Under the pieces are notes generated by a model, which did no database searches, was not told where the DNA came from, and saw only the letters and a program-made list of their open reading frames with translations. From positions 62,001-126,000 of the forward strand of contig NZ_FNNU01000009.1 in NCBI RefSeq assembly GCF_900106975.1: DNA of 64,000 nt, written 5' to 3'. Each line of letters starts with the position of its first letter. The first letter of the stretch is position 1. Source of the stretch: Pseudomonas kuykendallii. GTDB lineage: Bacteria; Pseudomonadota; Gammaproteobacteria; Pseudomonadales; Pseudomonadaceae. The translations under genes and the position numbers were made by a program. Below, piece after piece: positions 1-8,484 of this stretch.

Positions 1-761
1 GCCAGCGCCCGCGTCGCGGTTTGGGACAGGAATTCCACCAGCTGCGCGAATTCCGCGACGGCGACACCCTGCGGCAGATCGACTGGAAAGCCACCGCGCG
101 CAAGCGCCTGCCGATTGCCCGCGAATACCAGGACGAGCGCGACCAGCAGATCATCTTCCTGCTCGACTGCGGCCGACGCATGCGCAGCCAGGACGACGAG
201 CTGGCGCACTTCGATCACGCGCTGAACGCCTGCCTGCTGCTCAGCTACGTGGCGCTGCGCCAGGGCGACGCGGTGGGCCTGGCGACCTTCGCCAGCGAGC
301 ACGACCGCCACGTCGCGCCGGCCAAGGGCCATGCGCAGCTCAGCGTGCTGCTCAACGCGGTGTACGACCTCGCCAGCAGCCAGCGCCCGGCGGACTATGC
401 GGCGGCGGTCAGCCAGTTGCTCGCCCGCCAGCGCCGCCGCGCCCTGGTGGTACTGGTCAGTAATCTGCGCGACGAGGACGACGAGGAACTGCTCGGCGCG
501 CTCAAGCGCCTCGGCCGCCAGCATCGGGTGCTGGTCGCCAGTATGCGCGAGGAGGTGCTCGATCGCCTGCGGCAGACACCGGTTCGGGGCTACGACGATG
601 CCCTCGCCTACTGCGGCACGCTCAACTACCTGAATGCCCGTGGCGGGCTGCATGATCGTCTCGCCGCCAACGGACTGCCGATCCTCGACGCACGCCCGGG
701 CGAACTCGGTCCGGAACTGGTCGGGCGGTATCTGGCGTGGAAAAAGGCGGGCGTTCTGTAG
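1..761 (+). CDS. DUF58 domain protein, 5' end outside window
   Basis: This is the C-terminal part of a DUF58 protein. The reading frame is open from the first base, so the gene starts upstream. The family signature is visible near the left edge: a GQEF..LREFRDGD run followed by RQIDWKATAR. After it comes a von Willebrand A-like fold whose first strand reads IIFLLDCGRRM (positions about 160-195). DUF58 proteins usually stand beside MoxR AAA ATPases and transglutaminase-like proteins. They are thought to help assemble or modify envelope or enzyme complexes, but no reaction is established. It runs toward the convergent PilZ gene, with a 7-bp stem hairpin (772-789) between them that lacks a T-run. 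Family assignment is firm; the cellular role is unknown. Confidence 0.85.
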   Translation, partial: QRPRRGLGQEFHQLREFRDGDTLRQIDWKATARKRLPIAREYQDERDQQIIFLLDCGRRMRSQDDELAHFDHALNACLLLSYVALRQGDAVGLATFASEHDRHVAPAKGHAQLSVLLNAVYDLASSQRPADYAAAVSQLLARQRRRALVVLVSNLRDEDDEELLGALKRLGRQHRVLVASMREEVLDRLRQTPVRGYDDALAYCGTLNYLNARGGLHDRLAANGLPILDARPGELGPELVGRYLAWKKAGVL

Positions 762-797
762 AGCGGGGATGGCGCCCATCCGTGGGCGCGTGGGGCG

Positions 798-1160
798 TCA
801 CTGCGGCGACGTCACCTTGGGGCTGAAAGCGAAGTACTGGCGCAGCACCTGGACCAGCTCGACATACTCGGCCGGCGGCGCCACCAGGGAAAAGCCCGAA
901 TCGTAGCTTCCCGGCGTAGCGTCTTCCTGGCTCCACTGGCAGGTCGCATAGAAGTCGACGAAATGAATCTGCCCGTCCTGGCCGGGAATCTTCAGGCGCA
1001 TGTCGAAGCGCGCATCGGTCAGCATCGGCCACTCGCTGATGAGCATCAGCCCATCGACCGAGACATTGCCCAGGTAGCCCATCGGTTTATCGGTATGCCG
1101 GTTGAACACCTTCAGGTAGTACGGCAACTGATGGCGCTCGATTCGAGACGGTAGACGCAT
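798..1160 (-). CDS. PilZ domain protein
   Basis: A 120-residue single-domain protein of the PilZ type, the classic c-di-GMP receptor fold. The second binding motif is clear (NVSVDGL, residues about 32-38, matching D/N-x-S-x-x-G). The N-terminal arginine motif is less standard: Arg2/Arg6 give R-x-x-x-R, while Arg6/Arg9 give R-x-x-R directly before the conserved HQLPYYL strand. Ligand binding is therefore likely but not certain. From memory a PilZ protein (PA4324) lies in the same neighbourhood of the P. aeruginosa PAO1 genome, a few genes from pykA. It is followed by two small envelope protein genes on the same strand and lies 5 kb from a GGDEF enzyme. The effector partner cannot be read from sequence. 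Confidence 0.85.
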   Translation of the reverse strand: MRLPSRIERHQLPYYLKVFNRHTDKPMGYLGNVSVDGLMLISEWPMLTDARFDMRLKIPGQDGQIHFVDFYATCQWSQEDATPGSYDSGFSLVAPPAEYVELVQVLRQYFAFSPKVTSPQ

Positions 1161-1222
1161 GATGGCTTATCGCTATGAATGTGGGTCGAGTATGGTCCGA
1201 GTTCACGGTCGCTGAACAGCCG

Positions 1223-1645
1223 TCAGGCGCAGTCCGCTGCCAGCCGCGCGTCGATTTTGCGACGGGCGGTACTCAACTGCTCGTCGCTGTAGAACACCCG
1301 CTCGCCTTTGTCGTCGCGGTAGTAGAGCTTCCTGCCGCTGTTCAGCGTACCGAGGTTGCTGCGCAGCGCGCGGCAGCGCTCATTGCGGCTCGACTGCTTC
1401 TGCTGCGCCTCGACGGCCGTCTTCGCCTGCTCCTCGCGCCGCGCCCCGAAGAAGCGCTCGGTGCGTTCCTCACGCGCCTGCGTGGCGGCGTCGCGCTCGA
1501 TCACCTGCGGGCGCACATCGACCTTTTGCGCGCCGGCCGGCGGCCGTTCCCCGTAATGCAGCGTGCCCTTGGCGTCCGTCCAGCGGTAGATCTCCGCGGT
1601 GGCCAGCAGAGGCAGCAGGATCAGGAGAAGCCACCAGTGACGCAT
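1223..1645 (-). CDS. DUF4124 domain secreted protein
   Basis: A 140-residue protein with a short Sec signal peptide (hydrophobic stretch residues about 4-17, then ATA before EIYRW). The start of the mature protein, IYRWTDAKGTLHYGERPP, is the DUF4124 signature, a small beta fold common in gammaproteobacterial periplasmic proteins of unknown function. The middle (about 55-100) is charged and probably helical, with many Glu/Arg/Gln. It ends in a Cys-containing tail. It lies between a PilZ gene and a small lipoprotein gene, all on the minus strand with short gaps, so a small operon is possible. No function is claimed; periplasmic location is inferred from the signal peptide. Confidence 0.8.
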   Translation of the reverse strand: MRHWWLLLILLPLLATAEIYRWTDAKGTLHYGERPPAGAQKVDVRPQVIERDAATQAREERTERFFGARREEQAKTAVEAQQKQSSRNERCRALRSNLGTLNSGRKLYYRDDKGERVFYSDEQLSTARRKIDARLAADCA

Positions 1646-1674
1646 GCTCGGTCATCCGTTACGGGCCAAAAGGA

Positions 1675-2055
1675 TCAATGCGGCGGCGGTGCCGGAATCG
1701 GCTTGGCGGGCACCGTCGGCCGAGCTTGACCCAACTGGTCGAGGGTTTCCAGCCGTGCCCGCGCCCGATAGGCGTATTCGCTGGTCGGGTAGCGGCTGAT
1801 GATGAACTGGTAGGTCTGCGCCGCATCGACGAACAGGCTCTGGCGCTCCAGGCATTGCCCGCGCAGCAGGGATATCTCCGGCTGCAGGTAGTTGCGCGAG
1901 CGGCTCTTGCGCTCGGCCTGGGACAACTCGAGCATGACCTGCTCGCAGTCGCCCTCGTCGTAGGCGCGGTACGCGTTGTTCAGATGGTGGTCCAGGGTAA
2001 AGCGGGTGCAACCCGCGACTCCGGCAAGCAACGCCAGGGCGATCAGACATCTCAT
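1675..2055 (-). CDS. small TPR-like lipoprotein
   Basis: A 126-residue predicted lipoprotein. The start at 2055 is supported by a strong GGAGGAG ribosome site about 7 bases upstream and by an immediate lipobox: MRCLIALALLAGVAGC, with Cys16 as the lipidated residue. The mature part carries two helical repeats resembling tetratricopeptide/Sel1-type units (about 25-60 and 75-105: LNNAYRAYDEGDCEQVMLELSQAE, partly quoted as AYDEGDCEQVMLEL, and FVDAAQTYQFIISRYPTSEYAYRARARL as TYQFIISRYPTSEYAYRAR). It ends in a proline-rich tail. Such proteins are commonly annotated as tetratricopeptide lipoproteins of the pykA neighbourhood in Pseudomonas. It is divergent from pykA, so 2056-2225 must hold both promoters. 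The role is unknown, probably as an outer-membrane scaffold. Confidence 0.8.
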   Translation of the reverse strand: MRCLIALALLAGVAGCTRFTLDHHLNNAYRAYDEGDCEQVMLELSQAERKSRSRNYLQPEISLLRGQCLERQSLFVDAAQTYQFIISRYPTSEYAYRARARLETLDQLGQARPTVPAKPIPAPPPH

Positions 2056-2225
2056 GGGCAATCTCCTCCGATGGGCAGCGTATCGGCGTGGCGGGGGATT
2101 TCTGCAGGGAATGCGCCGCATCATTTCGTCGGTTGCCGGACGCGGGCAACGTAGTGCACGCGAACAATGACTACACCGCCCCAGCATAGTAGCCTCGAAA
2201 CTTGCCTGAACCACGGAGCTACTGC

Positions 2226-3677
2226 ATGACCTCGCGCCGCACCAAGATCGTCGCCACCCTCGGCCCGGCCAGCAACTCGCCGGAAGTGATCGAACAGCTG
2301 ATTCTCGCCGGGCTCGACGTCGCCCGCCTGAACTTCTCCCACGGCACGCCCGACGAGCACAAGGCGCGGGCCGCGTTGATCCGCAGTATCGCCGCCCGGC
2401 ACGGTCGTTTCGTCGCCCTGCTCGGTGACCTTCAGGGGCCGAAGATCCGCATCGCCAAGTTCGCCAACAAGCGCATCGAGCTCAAGGAAGGCGACAGCTT
2501 CCGCTTCTCCGTCACCTTCCCGCGTGACGCCGGAACCCAGGACGTGGTCGGCATCGACTACCCGGACCTGGTCAAGGACTGCGATGTCGGCGACGAGCTG
2601 CTGCTCGACGACGGCCGCGTGGTTATGCGTGTGGAAGGCAAGAACGACGAGGAACTGCACTGCCGCGTTCTGATCGGCGGCCCGCTGTCCGACCACAAGG
2701 GCATCAACCGTCGCGGTGGCGGCCTGACCGCCCCGGCCCTGACCGAGAAGGACAAGGCCGACATCAAGCTGGCTGCCGAAATGGACCTGGACTACCTTGC
2801 CGTGTCCTTCCCGCGTGACGCGGCGGACATGGAATACGCCCGCAAGCTGCGCGACGAATCCGGCGGCACCGCCTGGCTGGTGGCGAAGATCGAACGCGCC
2901 GAAGCAGTAGCCGACGACGAGACCCTGGACGCGCTGATCCGCGCCAGCGACGCGGTGATGGTCGCCCGTGGCGACCTCGGCGTGGAAGTCGGCGACGCCG
3001 AACTGGTCGGCATCCAGAAGAAAATCATCCTGCACGCGCGCCGCTTCAACAAGGCGGTGATCACCGCCACGCAGATGATGGAATCGATGATCTCCAGCCC
3101 GATGCCGACCCGCGCGGAAGTTTCCGACGTGGCCAACGCCGTGCTCGACTACACCGACGCGGTGATGCTCTCCGCGGAAAGCGCCGCCGGCTCCTACCCG
3201 GTGGAAGCGGTGAAGGCGATGGCGCGCATCTGCCTGGGCGCCGAGAAGCAGCCGACCAGCCAGAAGTCCAGCCATCGCCTGGGCCACACCTTCAGCCGCT
3301 GCGACGAAAGCATCGCCCTGGCGGCGATGTTCACCGCCAACCACTTCCCCGGCGTGAAGGCGATCATCAGCCTCACGGAAAGCGGTTTCACCCCGCTGAT
3401 CATGTCGCGCATCCGCTCCGCGGTGCCGATCTTCGCCTTCTGCCCGAGCCGAGAAACCCAGGCACGGGTGGCGCTGTTCCGCGGCGTCTACACCATCCCC
3501 TTCGACCCCACCACGCCACGCACCGAAAGCCTCAGCCAGGCGGCGGTCAACGAACTGCTGCAGCGCGGCCTGGTGGAACAGGGCGACTGGGTGCTGCTGA
3601 CCAAGGGCGACAGCTACCACACCATCGGCGGCACCAACACGATGAAGCTGCTGCACGTCGGTGAAGCGCTGGTTTGA
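2226..3677 (+). CDS. pykA: pyruvate kinase (type II)
   Basis: Converts phosphoenolpyruvate and ADP to pyruvate and ATP, the last step of glycolysis/Entner-Doudoroff metabolism in the cytosol. The 483-residue product begins TSRRTKIVATLGPAS, the canonical N-terminus. It shows the metal/phosphate segment MVARGDLGVEVG (about 240-251) and the ATQMMESMI helix (about 282-290), followed by the C-terminal regulatory domain. The length equals the pseudomonad PykA type. The ATG at 2226 has GGAG 8 bases upstream; upstream in-frame codons lack that support. It stands alone on the plus strand and ends at a bidirectional terminator shared with the convergent enoyl-CoA hydratase gene. Assignment is very secure. 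Confidence 0.97.
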   Translation: MTSRRTKIVATLGPASNSPEVIEQLILAGLDVARLNFSHGTPDEHKARAALIRSIAARHGRFVALLGDLQGPKIRIAKFANKRIELKEGDSFRFSVTFPRDAGTQDVVGIDYPDLVKDCDVGDELLLDDGRVVMRVEGKNDEELHCRVLIGGPLSDHKGINRRGGGLTAPALTEKDKADIKLAAEMDLDYLAVSFPRDAADMEYARKLRDESGGTAWLVAKIERAEAVADDETLDALIRASDAVMVARGDLGVEVGDAELVGIQKKIILHARRFNKAVITATQMMESMISSPMPTRAEVSDVANAVLDYTDAVMLSAESAAGSYPVEAVKAMARICLGAEKQPTSQKSSHRLGHTFSRCDESIALAAMFTANHFPGVKAIISLTESGFTPLIMSRIRSAVPIFAFCPSRETQARVALFRGVYTIPFDPTTPRTESLSQAAVNELLQRGLVEQGDWVLLTKGDSYHTIGGTNTMKLLHVGEALV

Positions 3678-3695
3678 CGCCCGCGCGCAGGAACG

Positions 3696-3722
3696 AAAAA
3701 GCCGCTCGATGAGCGGCTTTTT
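3696..3722. terminator. bidirectional rho-independent terminator (pykA / enoyl-CoA hydratase)
   Basis: A 7-bp perfect stem GCCGCTC/GAGCGGC with loop GAT (3701-3717) is flanked by five A on the left and five T on the right, so it can end transcription from both convergent genes. Confidence 0.9.
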
Positions 3723-3737
3723 CATGTCCGGGCGAGA

Positions 3738-4511
3738 TCAGGCGAAGCGCGAAAAATCGGGCTCGCGGCGTTGCATGAAGGCGCTCAACGCTTCCGCGGC
3801 TTCGGGCGAGCGCAGTCGCTGACCGAACAGCGCGCCTTCCTCTTCGATCACCCGCCGCAGCTCCTCACGCCCCGGCGCGCGCATCAGCCGCTTGGCGTCG
3901 GCCACCGCCGACGGCGCCAGCCGGCCGAAGCGCAGCGCCATTTCCCGGGCCTTGTCCAGCGTCGCCTGCCCGCTGCCCAGCGCTTGGTTGGCGATGCCCC
4001 ACTGGGCCGCCTGCTCGCCACTGAAGCTCTCGCCGAGCATCAACAGTTGCGTCGCCCGGGCGTGCCCGAGCAGGCGTGGGAGAATCAGGCTGGAGCCGAA
4101 TTCCGGGCACAGGCCGAGGTTGACGAAGGGCATGCGCAACATCGCATCGCGGCTGACGTAGACCAGATCGCAGTGCAGCAGCAGCGTGGTGCCGATGCCG
4201 ACGGCTGGCCCGGCGACCGCGGCCACCACCGGCTTCTTCAGCTCGAAGAGCGCACTCATGAAACTGAACACCGCGCTGTCCAGGCCGCTCGGCGGTGCCT
4301 GGATGAAATCGGCGAGGTCGTTGCCGCTGGTGAAGCAGGCCTCGCCCCCGGAAATCAGCACCGCACGGATCGCCGGATCGGCATCCGCGGCCTCGAGCTC
4401 CTCGGCCAGGCGCGAGTACATGGCGCGGGTCAGCGCATTCTTCTTGTCGGGGCGATTGAGCTGCAGGCTCAGCAATCCCGAATTGCGGTCGGCAAGAACG
4501 TGATCGGACAT
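3738..4511 (-). CDS. enoyl-CoA hydratase/isomerase family protein
   Basis: A 257-residue crotonase-fold protein acting on acyl-CoA thioesters. The oxyanion-hole segments are visible: CFTSGNDLADF (about 60-70) and the second helix start VAGPAVGIGTTLLLHCD (about 98-114). The following motif reads LGLCPEFGSSLILPRL. The single Glu of PEFGSS is placed like the catalytic Glu of delta3,delta2-enoyl-CoA isomerases (PEAGSS type). The usual second hydratase glutamate is not obvious, so an isomerase-like activity is more likely than a classical hydratase. It lies 73 bases downstream of the flavin reductase gene on the same strand, and this pair next to pykA is the arrangement also remembered for P. aeruginosa. 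The true substrate is unknown. Confidence 0.88.
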   Translation of the reverse strand: MSDHVLADRNSGLLSLQLNRPDKKNALTRAMYSRLAEELEAADADPAIRAVLISGGEACFTSGNDLADFIQAPPSGLDSAVFSFMSALFELKKPVVAAVAGPAVGIGTTLLLHCDLVYVSRDAMLRMPFVNLGLCPEFGSSLILPRLLGHARATQLLMLGESFSGEQAAQWGIANQALGSGQATLDKAREMALRFGRLAPSAVADAKRLMRAPGREELRRVIEEEGALFGQRLRSPEAAEALSAFMQRREPDFSRFA

Positions 4512-4584
4512 GGTGGCTCCGGGTGCCGAAGGCCCATCGAAACCCGCGTCCAGGGTGGAAGGAGGTCAGCGTTCGACAGGCACT

Positions 4585-5520
4585 TCAGGCACGTGGCAGG
4601 AAGACGTCGGCCAGCAGGTTGGAACGGGGAATGCCGGCCAGGTAAAGCGCTCGGGCGAAATCCTCCACGCGCGCAGGCTGGCCGCAGAGTAAGGCGACGG
4701 TTCGCCGCGGAACAAGGCGGAATCCGGCCAAAACACGCGGCAACTCGGCCGCCGTGACCAGCTCGACGCTCAGCTGCGGATGCTCCGCGGCGAGCTCGCC
4801 TAGCTCCTGCGCCAGGTAGTGGGCGTGGACGTCCCGGGCCAGGTGGACCAGCTTGATCGGGCCCGTGTGCCCCTGGCGCAGCGCCTCGCGCAACACGCCC
4901 CAGAGCGGCGCGAGCCCCGTGCCGCTGGCCAGGATGAGCAACGGACGTTCGCTCCAGTCCGGGTCGTAGTGCAGGGCTCCACCGCGTACCTCGCCGATGC
5001 GCAGCGCATCGCCCACTCGCAGGGCGCGCGCCGCATCGCTGAAGGCACCCGGCTCGCGGCAATCCAGGTGAAACTCCAGCGCGCCGTCGCCCGGCAGGCT
5101 GGCGAAGGAATAGGGTCGCGAGGTGCCACCGGCATCGAACAGCTGCACATGCTGCCCGGGCTGATAAGCCAAGGGACGCGAAGGCTGAAGGCGCAGGCGA
5201 AGCACATCCGCCGGGCGCCAGTCGACCTGCAGCACCTGAGCGGCCACCGCGTCGACAGCGGGATCGAACACTTCGACACGCAGGTCGCCGACCACCCGGC
5301 ACTGGCACGACAGCCGCCAGCCGGCGGCGCGGCGGGCGTCATCCAGCGCGCCGGGCAACGCGTCCTCCACCTCCCCGGCGACGCAGCGCACCATGCAGGC
5401 GTGGCAACTGCCCGCGCGGCAGCTGTAGGGCACGCGGACTCCGGCGCGGTTCAGGGCATCGAGCAGGTTGCTTCCCGCCGCCACCGACCACTGCCGGTCG
5501 CGGACCTCAAGACGTGGCAT
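4585..5520 (-). CDS. 2Fe-2S ferredoxin/FAD-NAD(P)H reductase family oxidoreductase
   Basis: A 311-residue electron-transfer flavoprotein. The N-terminal plant-type ferredoxin domain (1-85) has the cluster ligands YSCRAGSCHACMVRC plus a later Cys in LSCQC. Next comes an FAD-binding barrel with RPYSFAS (about 140), then an NAD(P)-binding domain with ILASGTGLAPLWGVL (about 205-219) and a terminal region with LLCGQPARVEDF. The architecture matches CDP-6-deoxy-delta-3,4-glucoseen reductase, phenol-hydroxylase reductase and similar stand-alone reductases. The start at 5520 gives the compact ferredoxin N-terminus MPRLEVRDRQW. It overlaps the end of the diguanylate cyclase gene by 14 bases, suggesting coupled translation. 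The partner oxygenase or acceptor is not encoded nearby, so the physiological role is open. Confidence 0.9.
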   Translation of the reverse strand: MPRLEVRDRQWSVAAGSNLLDALNRAGVRVPYSCRAGSCHACMVRCVAGEVEDALPGALDDARRAAGWRLSCQCRVVGDLRVEVFDPAVDAVAAQVLQVDWRPADVLRLRLQPSRPLAYQPGQHVQLFDAGGTSRPYSFASLPGDGALEFHLDCREPGAFSDAARALRVGDALRIGEVRGGALHYDPDWSERPLLILASGTGLAPLWGVLREALRQGHTGPIKLVHLARDVHAHYLAQELGELAAEHPQLSVELVTAAELPRVLAGFRLVPRRTVALLCGQPARVEDFARALYLAGIPRSNLLADVFLPRA

Positions 5521-6631
5521 CGACACGCGTCCAGTTCGCCTCGCAACGGTTGCGCCCGCCGCGCTTGGCCCGGTACAGCGCCTGATCGGCACGCTGCAAC
5601 GCGTCGTCCAGTTCATCGCCAGGCTGCAGCAGGGTCATGCCGATGGACAGGCTCAGGCCGCTGACGTCGGCATCGGCCAGTTCGATGCGCGAGAAACCGT
5701 CGCGCAGGCGCTCGCAGCACAGCAGAACCTGCTCGGCATCGCTGTTGGGCAGCAGCAGCACGAACTCCTCGCCGCCATAGCGGGCCAGCACATCGCGATC
5801 CCGCAGGTTGGCGCGGGCCATGCTGGCGAACTGCTGCAGCACCCGGTCGCCCACGGCGTGGCCATGCTGATCGTTGATGCGCTTGAAGTGATCGAGGTCG
5901 ATCAGCGCCATGCCATGCTGGCGGCCGGCGGACAGGTTGCTCAGCTCGCGATCGGCAAGGCGCAGGAAATGCCGGCGGTTGTAGAGGCTGGTGAGTTCAT
6001 CGGTGGACGCCAGGTTCTCCAGCTGACGCATCATCCCGCGCAGCGTGTCCTGGTGCGCTTGCAGGGCGAAGCGCCGCTGGCGCATGCGCTCGCGCAACTG
6101 CTGCACGTAGTTGGCGATCAGGCTCAACCAGCCGAACACCAGGAACAGCACGCACAGCTGCAGCACCATCGACGACGACAGAGCGCCACCGGCGAGATAG
6201 ACCTCGAGCCCGGTCACTCCGGCGAAGCAGAGGAATGCGAACGCGGCACAGCCGACGAAGCGCAGCGGGCGCAATTGGAAGATACCGAACAGCAGAATCA
6301 CGACGTAGAACACCAGCAGCGTGCCGCGACCCTCCGCCATCTGGAAGATGAAGAAGGTATGCCAGGCCGTGGCCACCAGGACTTGGGTCTCGGTGAGGCT
6401 CGGGTCATCGAAGCGAAGGTTCAGGTCAAAGCGGAACAGCAGGAAAAAGGCGAACTGGCTGAGGATCACCAACAGGGAGCTGACCACCAGCACGGTCATC
6501 GATGAGCGGTACAGCCCGAGGCCCATGCCCAGCCAGGTCAGCGCCAGAACCAGGCCGTAGGTCGCCGCGGCGATTCCGAATCGCCGAAGAAAAAGCCCTT
6601 GTAAATCATACCACTTGGACTCGGAAGTCAT
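5507..6631 (-). CDS. membrane-bound diguanylate cyclase (SadC position)
   Basis: Makes c-di-GMP from two GTP at the inner membrane. The N-terminal half carries about six hydrophobic segments (from FGIAAATYGLVLALTWLG to MVLQLCVLFLVFGWLSLIA). A basic amphipathic linker then leads to a C-terminal GGDEF domain with an intact active site RYGGEEFVLLL and an intact inhibitory I-site RDRD five residues before it; LIDLDHFKRIND is the metal/nucleotide segment. The start at 6631 (374 residues) is preferred; an in-frame start at 6685 would add 18 residues without a better ribosome site. Between pykA and fumA, P. aeruginosa carries sadC (PA4332, from memory). This protein is its positional counterpart but looks shorter, so the symbol is withheld. 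Confidence 0.9.
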   Translation of the reverse strand: MTSESKWYDLQGLFLRRFGIAAATYGLVLALTWLGMGLGLYRSSMTVLVVSSLLVILSQFAFFLLFRFDLNLRFDDPSLTETQVLVATAWHTFFIFQMAEGRGTLLVFYVVILLFGIFQLRPLRFVGCAAFAFLCFAGVTGLEVYLAGGALSSSMVLQLCVLFLVFGWLSLIANYVQQLRERMRQRRFALQAHQDTLRGMMRQLENLASTDELTSLYNRRHFLRLADRELSNLSAGRQHGMALIDLDHFKRINDQHGHAVGDRVLQQFASMARANLRDRDVLARYGGEEFVLLLPNSDAEQVLLCCERLRDGFSRIELADADVSGLSLSIGMTLLQPGDELDDALQRADQALYRAKRGGRNRCEANWTRVDATS

Positions 6632-6733
6632 CTGCTCACGGGCTCCATCCCATACTAGCAAGTGGCCGCCAATGTACCTGCCCACCCCGAGCCTTGCCTA
6701 GCGAAGGCGACGAAGGCCAGGGGCGATAGCGAC

Positions 6734-6762
6734 TGTCGACAGCCGGACGTGCGCGGTATACT
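6734..6762 (+). promoter_or_regulatory. candidate sigma-70 promoter of fumarase gene
   Basis: The -10 hexamer TATACT lies at 6757-6762. A 17-base spacer separates it from a weak -35 TGTCGA (6734-6739) that sits inside the palindrome CTGTCGACAG (6733-6742), a possible operator. The start codon is about 87 bases downstream. Inferred from sequence only. Confidence 0.4.
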
Positions 6763-6848
6763 GCCGCGCCCTTTGCACCGCACCCGCGCGCCAGCATGCA
6801 GGCCGGCGCCACAATGATGTTCCCGACGTTCATAGAGGAGCGCGCCCC

Positions 6849-8372
6849 GTGACCCTGATCAAGCAAGACGACCTGATACAGAGCGTTGCCGACGCTTTGC
6901 AGTTCATTTCCTATTACCACCCCGTCGACTTCATCCAAGCCATGCACGAGGCGTACCTGCGCGAAGAGTCGCCGGCGGCCCGCGACTCGATGGCGCAGAT
7001 CCTGATCAACTCGCGCATGTGCGCCACGGGGCATCGTCCGATCTGCCAGGACACCGGCATCGTCACCGTTTTCGTCAAGGTCGGCATGGACGTACGCTGG
7101 GATGGCGCCACCCTGAGCCTCGACGACATGATCAACGAGGGCGTGCGGCGCGCCTACAACCTGCCGGAAAACGTCCTGCGTGCCTCCATCCTTGCTGACC
7201 CGGCAGGCGCCCGGAAGAACACCAAGGACAACACGCCGGCGGTCATCCACTACTCCATCGTTCCCGGCAATACCGTGGAAGTTGACGTGGCGGCCAAGGG
7301 CGGCGGCTCCGAGAACAAGTCGAAGATGGCCATGCTCAACCCGTCCGACTCCATCGTCGACTGGGTGCTGAAGACCGTGCCAACCATGGGTGCAGGCTGG
7401 TGTCCGCCGGGCATGCTCGGCATCGGCATCGGCGGCACCGCGGAAAAGGCGGCGGTGATGGCGAAGGAAGTCCTGATGGACGAGATCGACATCCACGAGC
7501 TGAAAGCCCGCGGCCCGCAGAACAAGATCGAAGAGATGCGCCTGGAGCTGTTCGAGAAGGTCAACCAGTTGGGCATCGGCGCCCAGGGCCTGGGCGGCCT
7601 GACCACCGTGCTCGACGTGAAGATCATGGATTACCCGACCCACGCCGCGTCCTTGCCGGTGTGCATGATCCCCAACTGCGCCGCTACCCGTCACGCCCAC
7701 TTCATTCTCGACGGCTCCGGCCCGGCCGAGCTGGAAGCGCCGTCGCTGGACGCCTACCCGGAAATCGTCTGGGAAGCCGGCCCGAGCGCGCGCCGGGTCA
7801 ACCTCGACACCCTCACGCCCGAGGAAGTGCAAAGCTGGAAGCCGGGCGAAACCGTGCTGCTCAACGGCAAGATGCTCACCGGCCGCGACGCCGCGCACAA
7901 GCGCATGGTCGACATGCTGAACAAAGGCGAGCAACTGCCAGTGGACCTCAAGGGCCGCTTCATCTACTACGTCGGCCCGGTCGATCCGGTTGGCGACGAA
8001 GTGGTTGGCCCGGCAGGCCCGACCACGGCGACGCGGATGGACAAGTTCACCCGGCAGATCCTCGAACAGACCGGCCTTCTGGGCATGATCGGCAAGTCCG
8101 AGCGCGGCCCGATCGCCATCGATGCGATCCGCGACAACAAGGCGGTGTACCTGATGGCCGTGGGCGGTGCCGCCTACCTGGTCGCCCAAGCGATCAAGAA
8201 GTCCAAGGTCCTGGCTTTCGCCGAGCTGGGCATGGAAGCGATCTACGAGTTCGAGGTGAAGGACATGCCGGTAACCGTGGCGGTCGACACCAAGGGTGAG
8301 TCGGTACACATCACCGGTCCGGCGATCTGGCAGAAGAAGATCGCCGAGAGCCTGGCGGTGGAAGTGCAGTAA
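6849..8372 (+). CDS. fumA: fumarate hydratase, class I (iron-sulfur)
   Basis: Interconverts fumarate and L-malate in the TCA cycle. The 507-residue protein is the single-chain, oxygen-sensitive 4Fe-4S class, with the alpha region first and the beta region after about residue 340. Cluster-region cysteines are seen in RPICQDTGIVTVF (about 65) and in SLPVCMIPNCAATRHAHF (about 272-281). The phosphate-like turn GIGGTAEKAAVMAKE is present. The start is GTG at 6849 with GAGGAG 8 bases upstream; no in-frame ATG occurs earlier. It is monocistronic, followed by a strong terminator. The family is certain. The symbol follows the usual Pseudomonas naming of the class I enzyme. Confidence 0.95.
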   Translation: MTLIKQDDLIQSVADALQFISYYHPVDFIQAMHEAYLREESPAARDSMAQILINSRMCATGHRPICQDTGIVTVFVKVGMDVRWDGATLSLDDMINEGVRRAYNLPENVLRASILADPAGARKNTKDNTPAVIHYSIVPGNTVEVDVAAKGGGSENKSKMAMLNPSDSIVDWVLKTVPTMGAGWCPPGMLGIGIGGTAEKAAVMAKEVLMDEIDIHELKARGPQNKIEEMRLELFEKVNQLGIGAQGLGGLTTVLDVKIMDYPTHAASLPVCMIPNCAATRHAHFILDGSGPAELEAPSLDAYPEIVWEAGPSARRVNLDTLTPEEVQSWKPGETVLLNGKMLTGRDAAHKRMVDMLNKGEQLPVDLKGRFIYYVGPVDPVGDEVVGPAGPTTATRMDKFTRQILEQTGLLGMIGKSERGPIAIDAIRDNKAVYLMAVGGAAYLVAQAIKKSKVLAFAELGMEAIYEFEVKDMPVTVAVDTKGESVHITGPAIWQKKIAESLAVEVQ

Positions 8373-8388
8373 TTTCCTCGCAAATATG

Positions 8389-8415
8389 AAAAGCCCGGCC
8401 AATGCCGGGCTTTTT
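8389..8415. terminator. bidirectional terminator after fumarase
   Basis: Stem GCCCGGC/GCCGGGC (8393-8399 and 8404-8410) with loop CAAT, bordered by A4 and T5. The symmetry extends outward through ATATGAA/TTCATAT, giving a long near-perfect palindrome. Confidence 0.9.
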
Positions 8416-8446
8416 CATATTCGTCACCTACAAAAAGAGCGTGCAT

Positions 8447-8477
8447 AAAAAAGCCGATCTCTCGATCGGCTTTTTTT
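8447..8477. terminator. terminator of the comEA-like gene
   Basis: Stem GCCGATC/GATCGGC (8453-8459, 8464-8470), loop TCTC, six A on the left and seven T on the right. It lies 7 bases beyond the stop of the minus-strand comEA-like gene and can work in both directions. Confidence 0.88.
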
Positions 8478-8484
8478 CGCCCGA

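Noticed and set aside
772-789. Hairpin between the DUF58 and PilZ genes as terminator
   Set aside because: Good 7-bp stem (GCGCCCA/TGGGCGC) but no T-run on either strand; not called.
2121-3725. 534-codon minus-strand frame across pykA
   Set aside because: Exact shadow of a secure gene; Ala/Gly/Val/Arg-rich without motifs. The same applies to long frames opposite fumA (6636-8402), gyrA (55779-57017) and tyrA-aroA (47837-49360).
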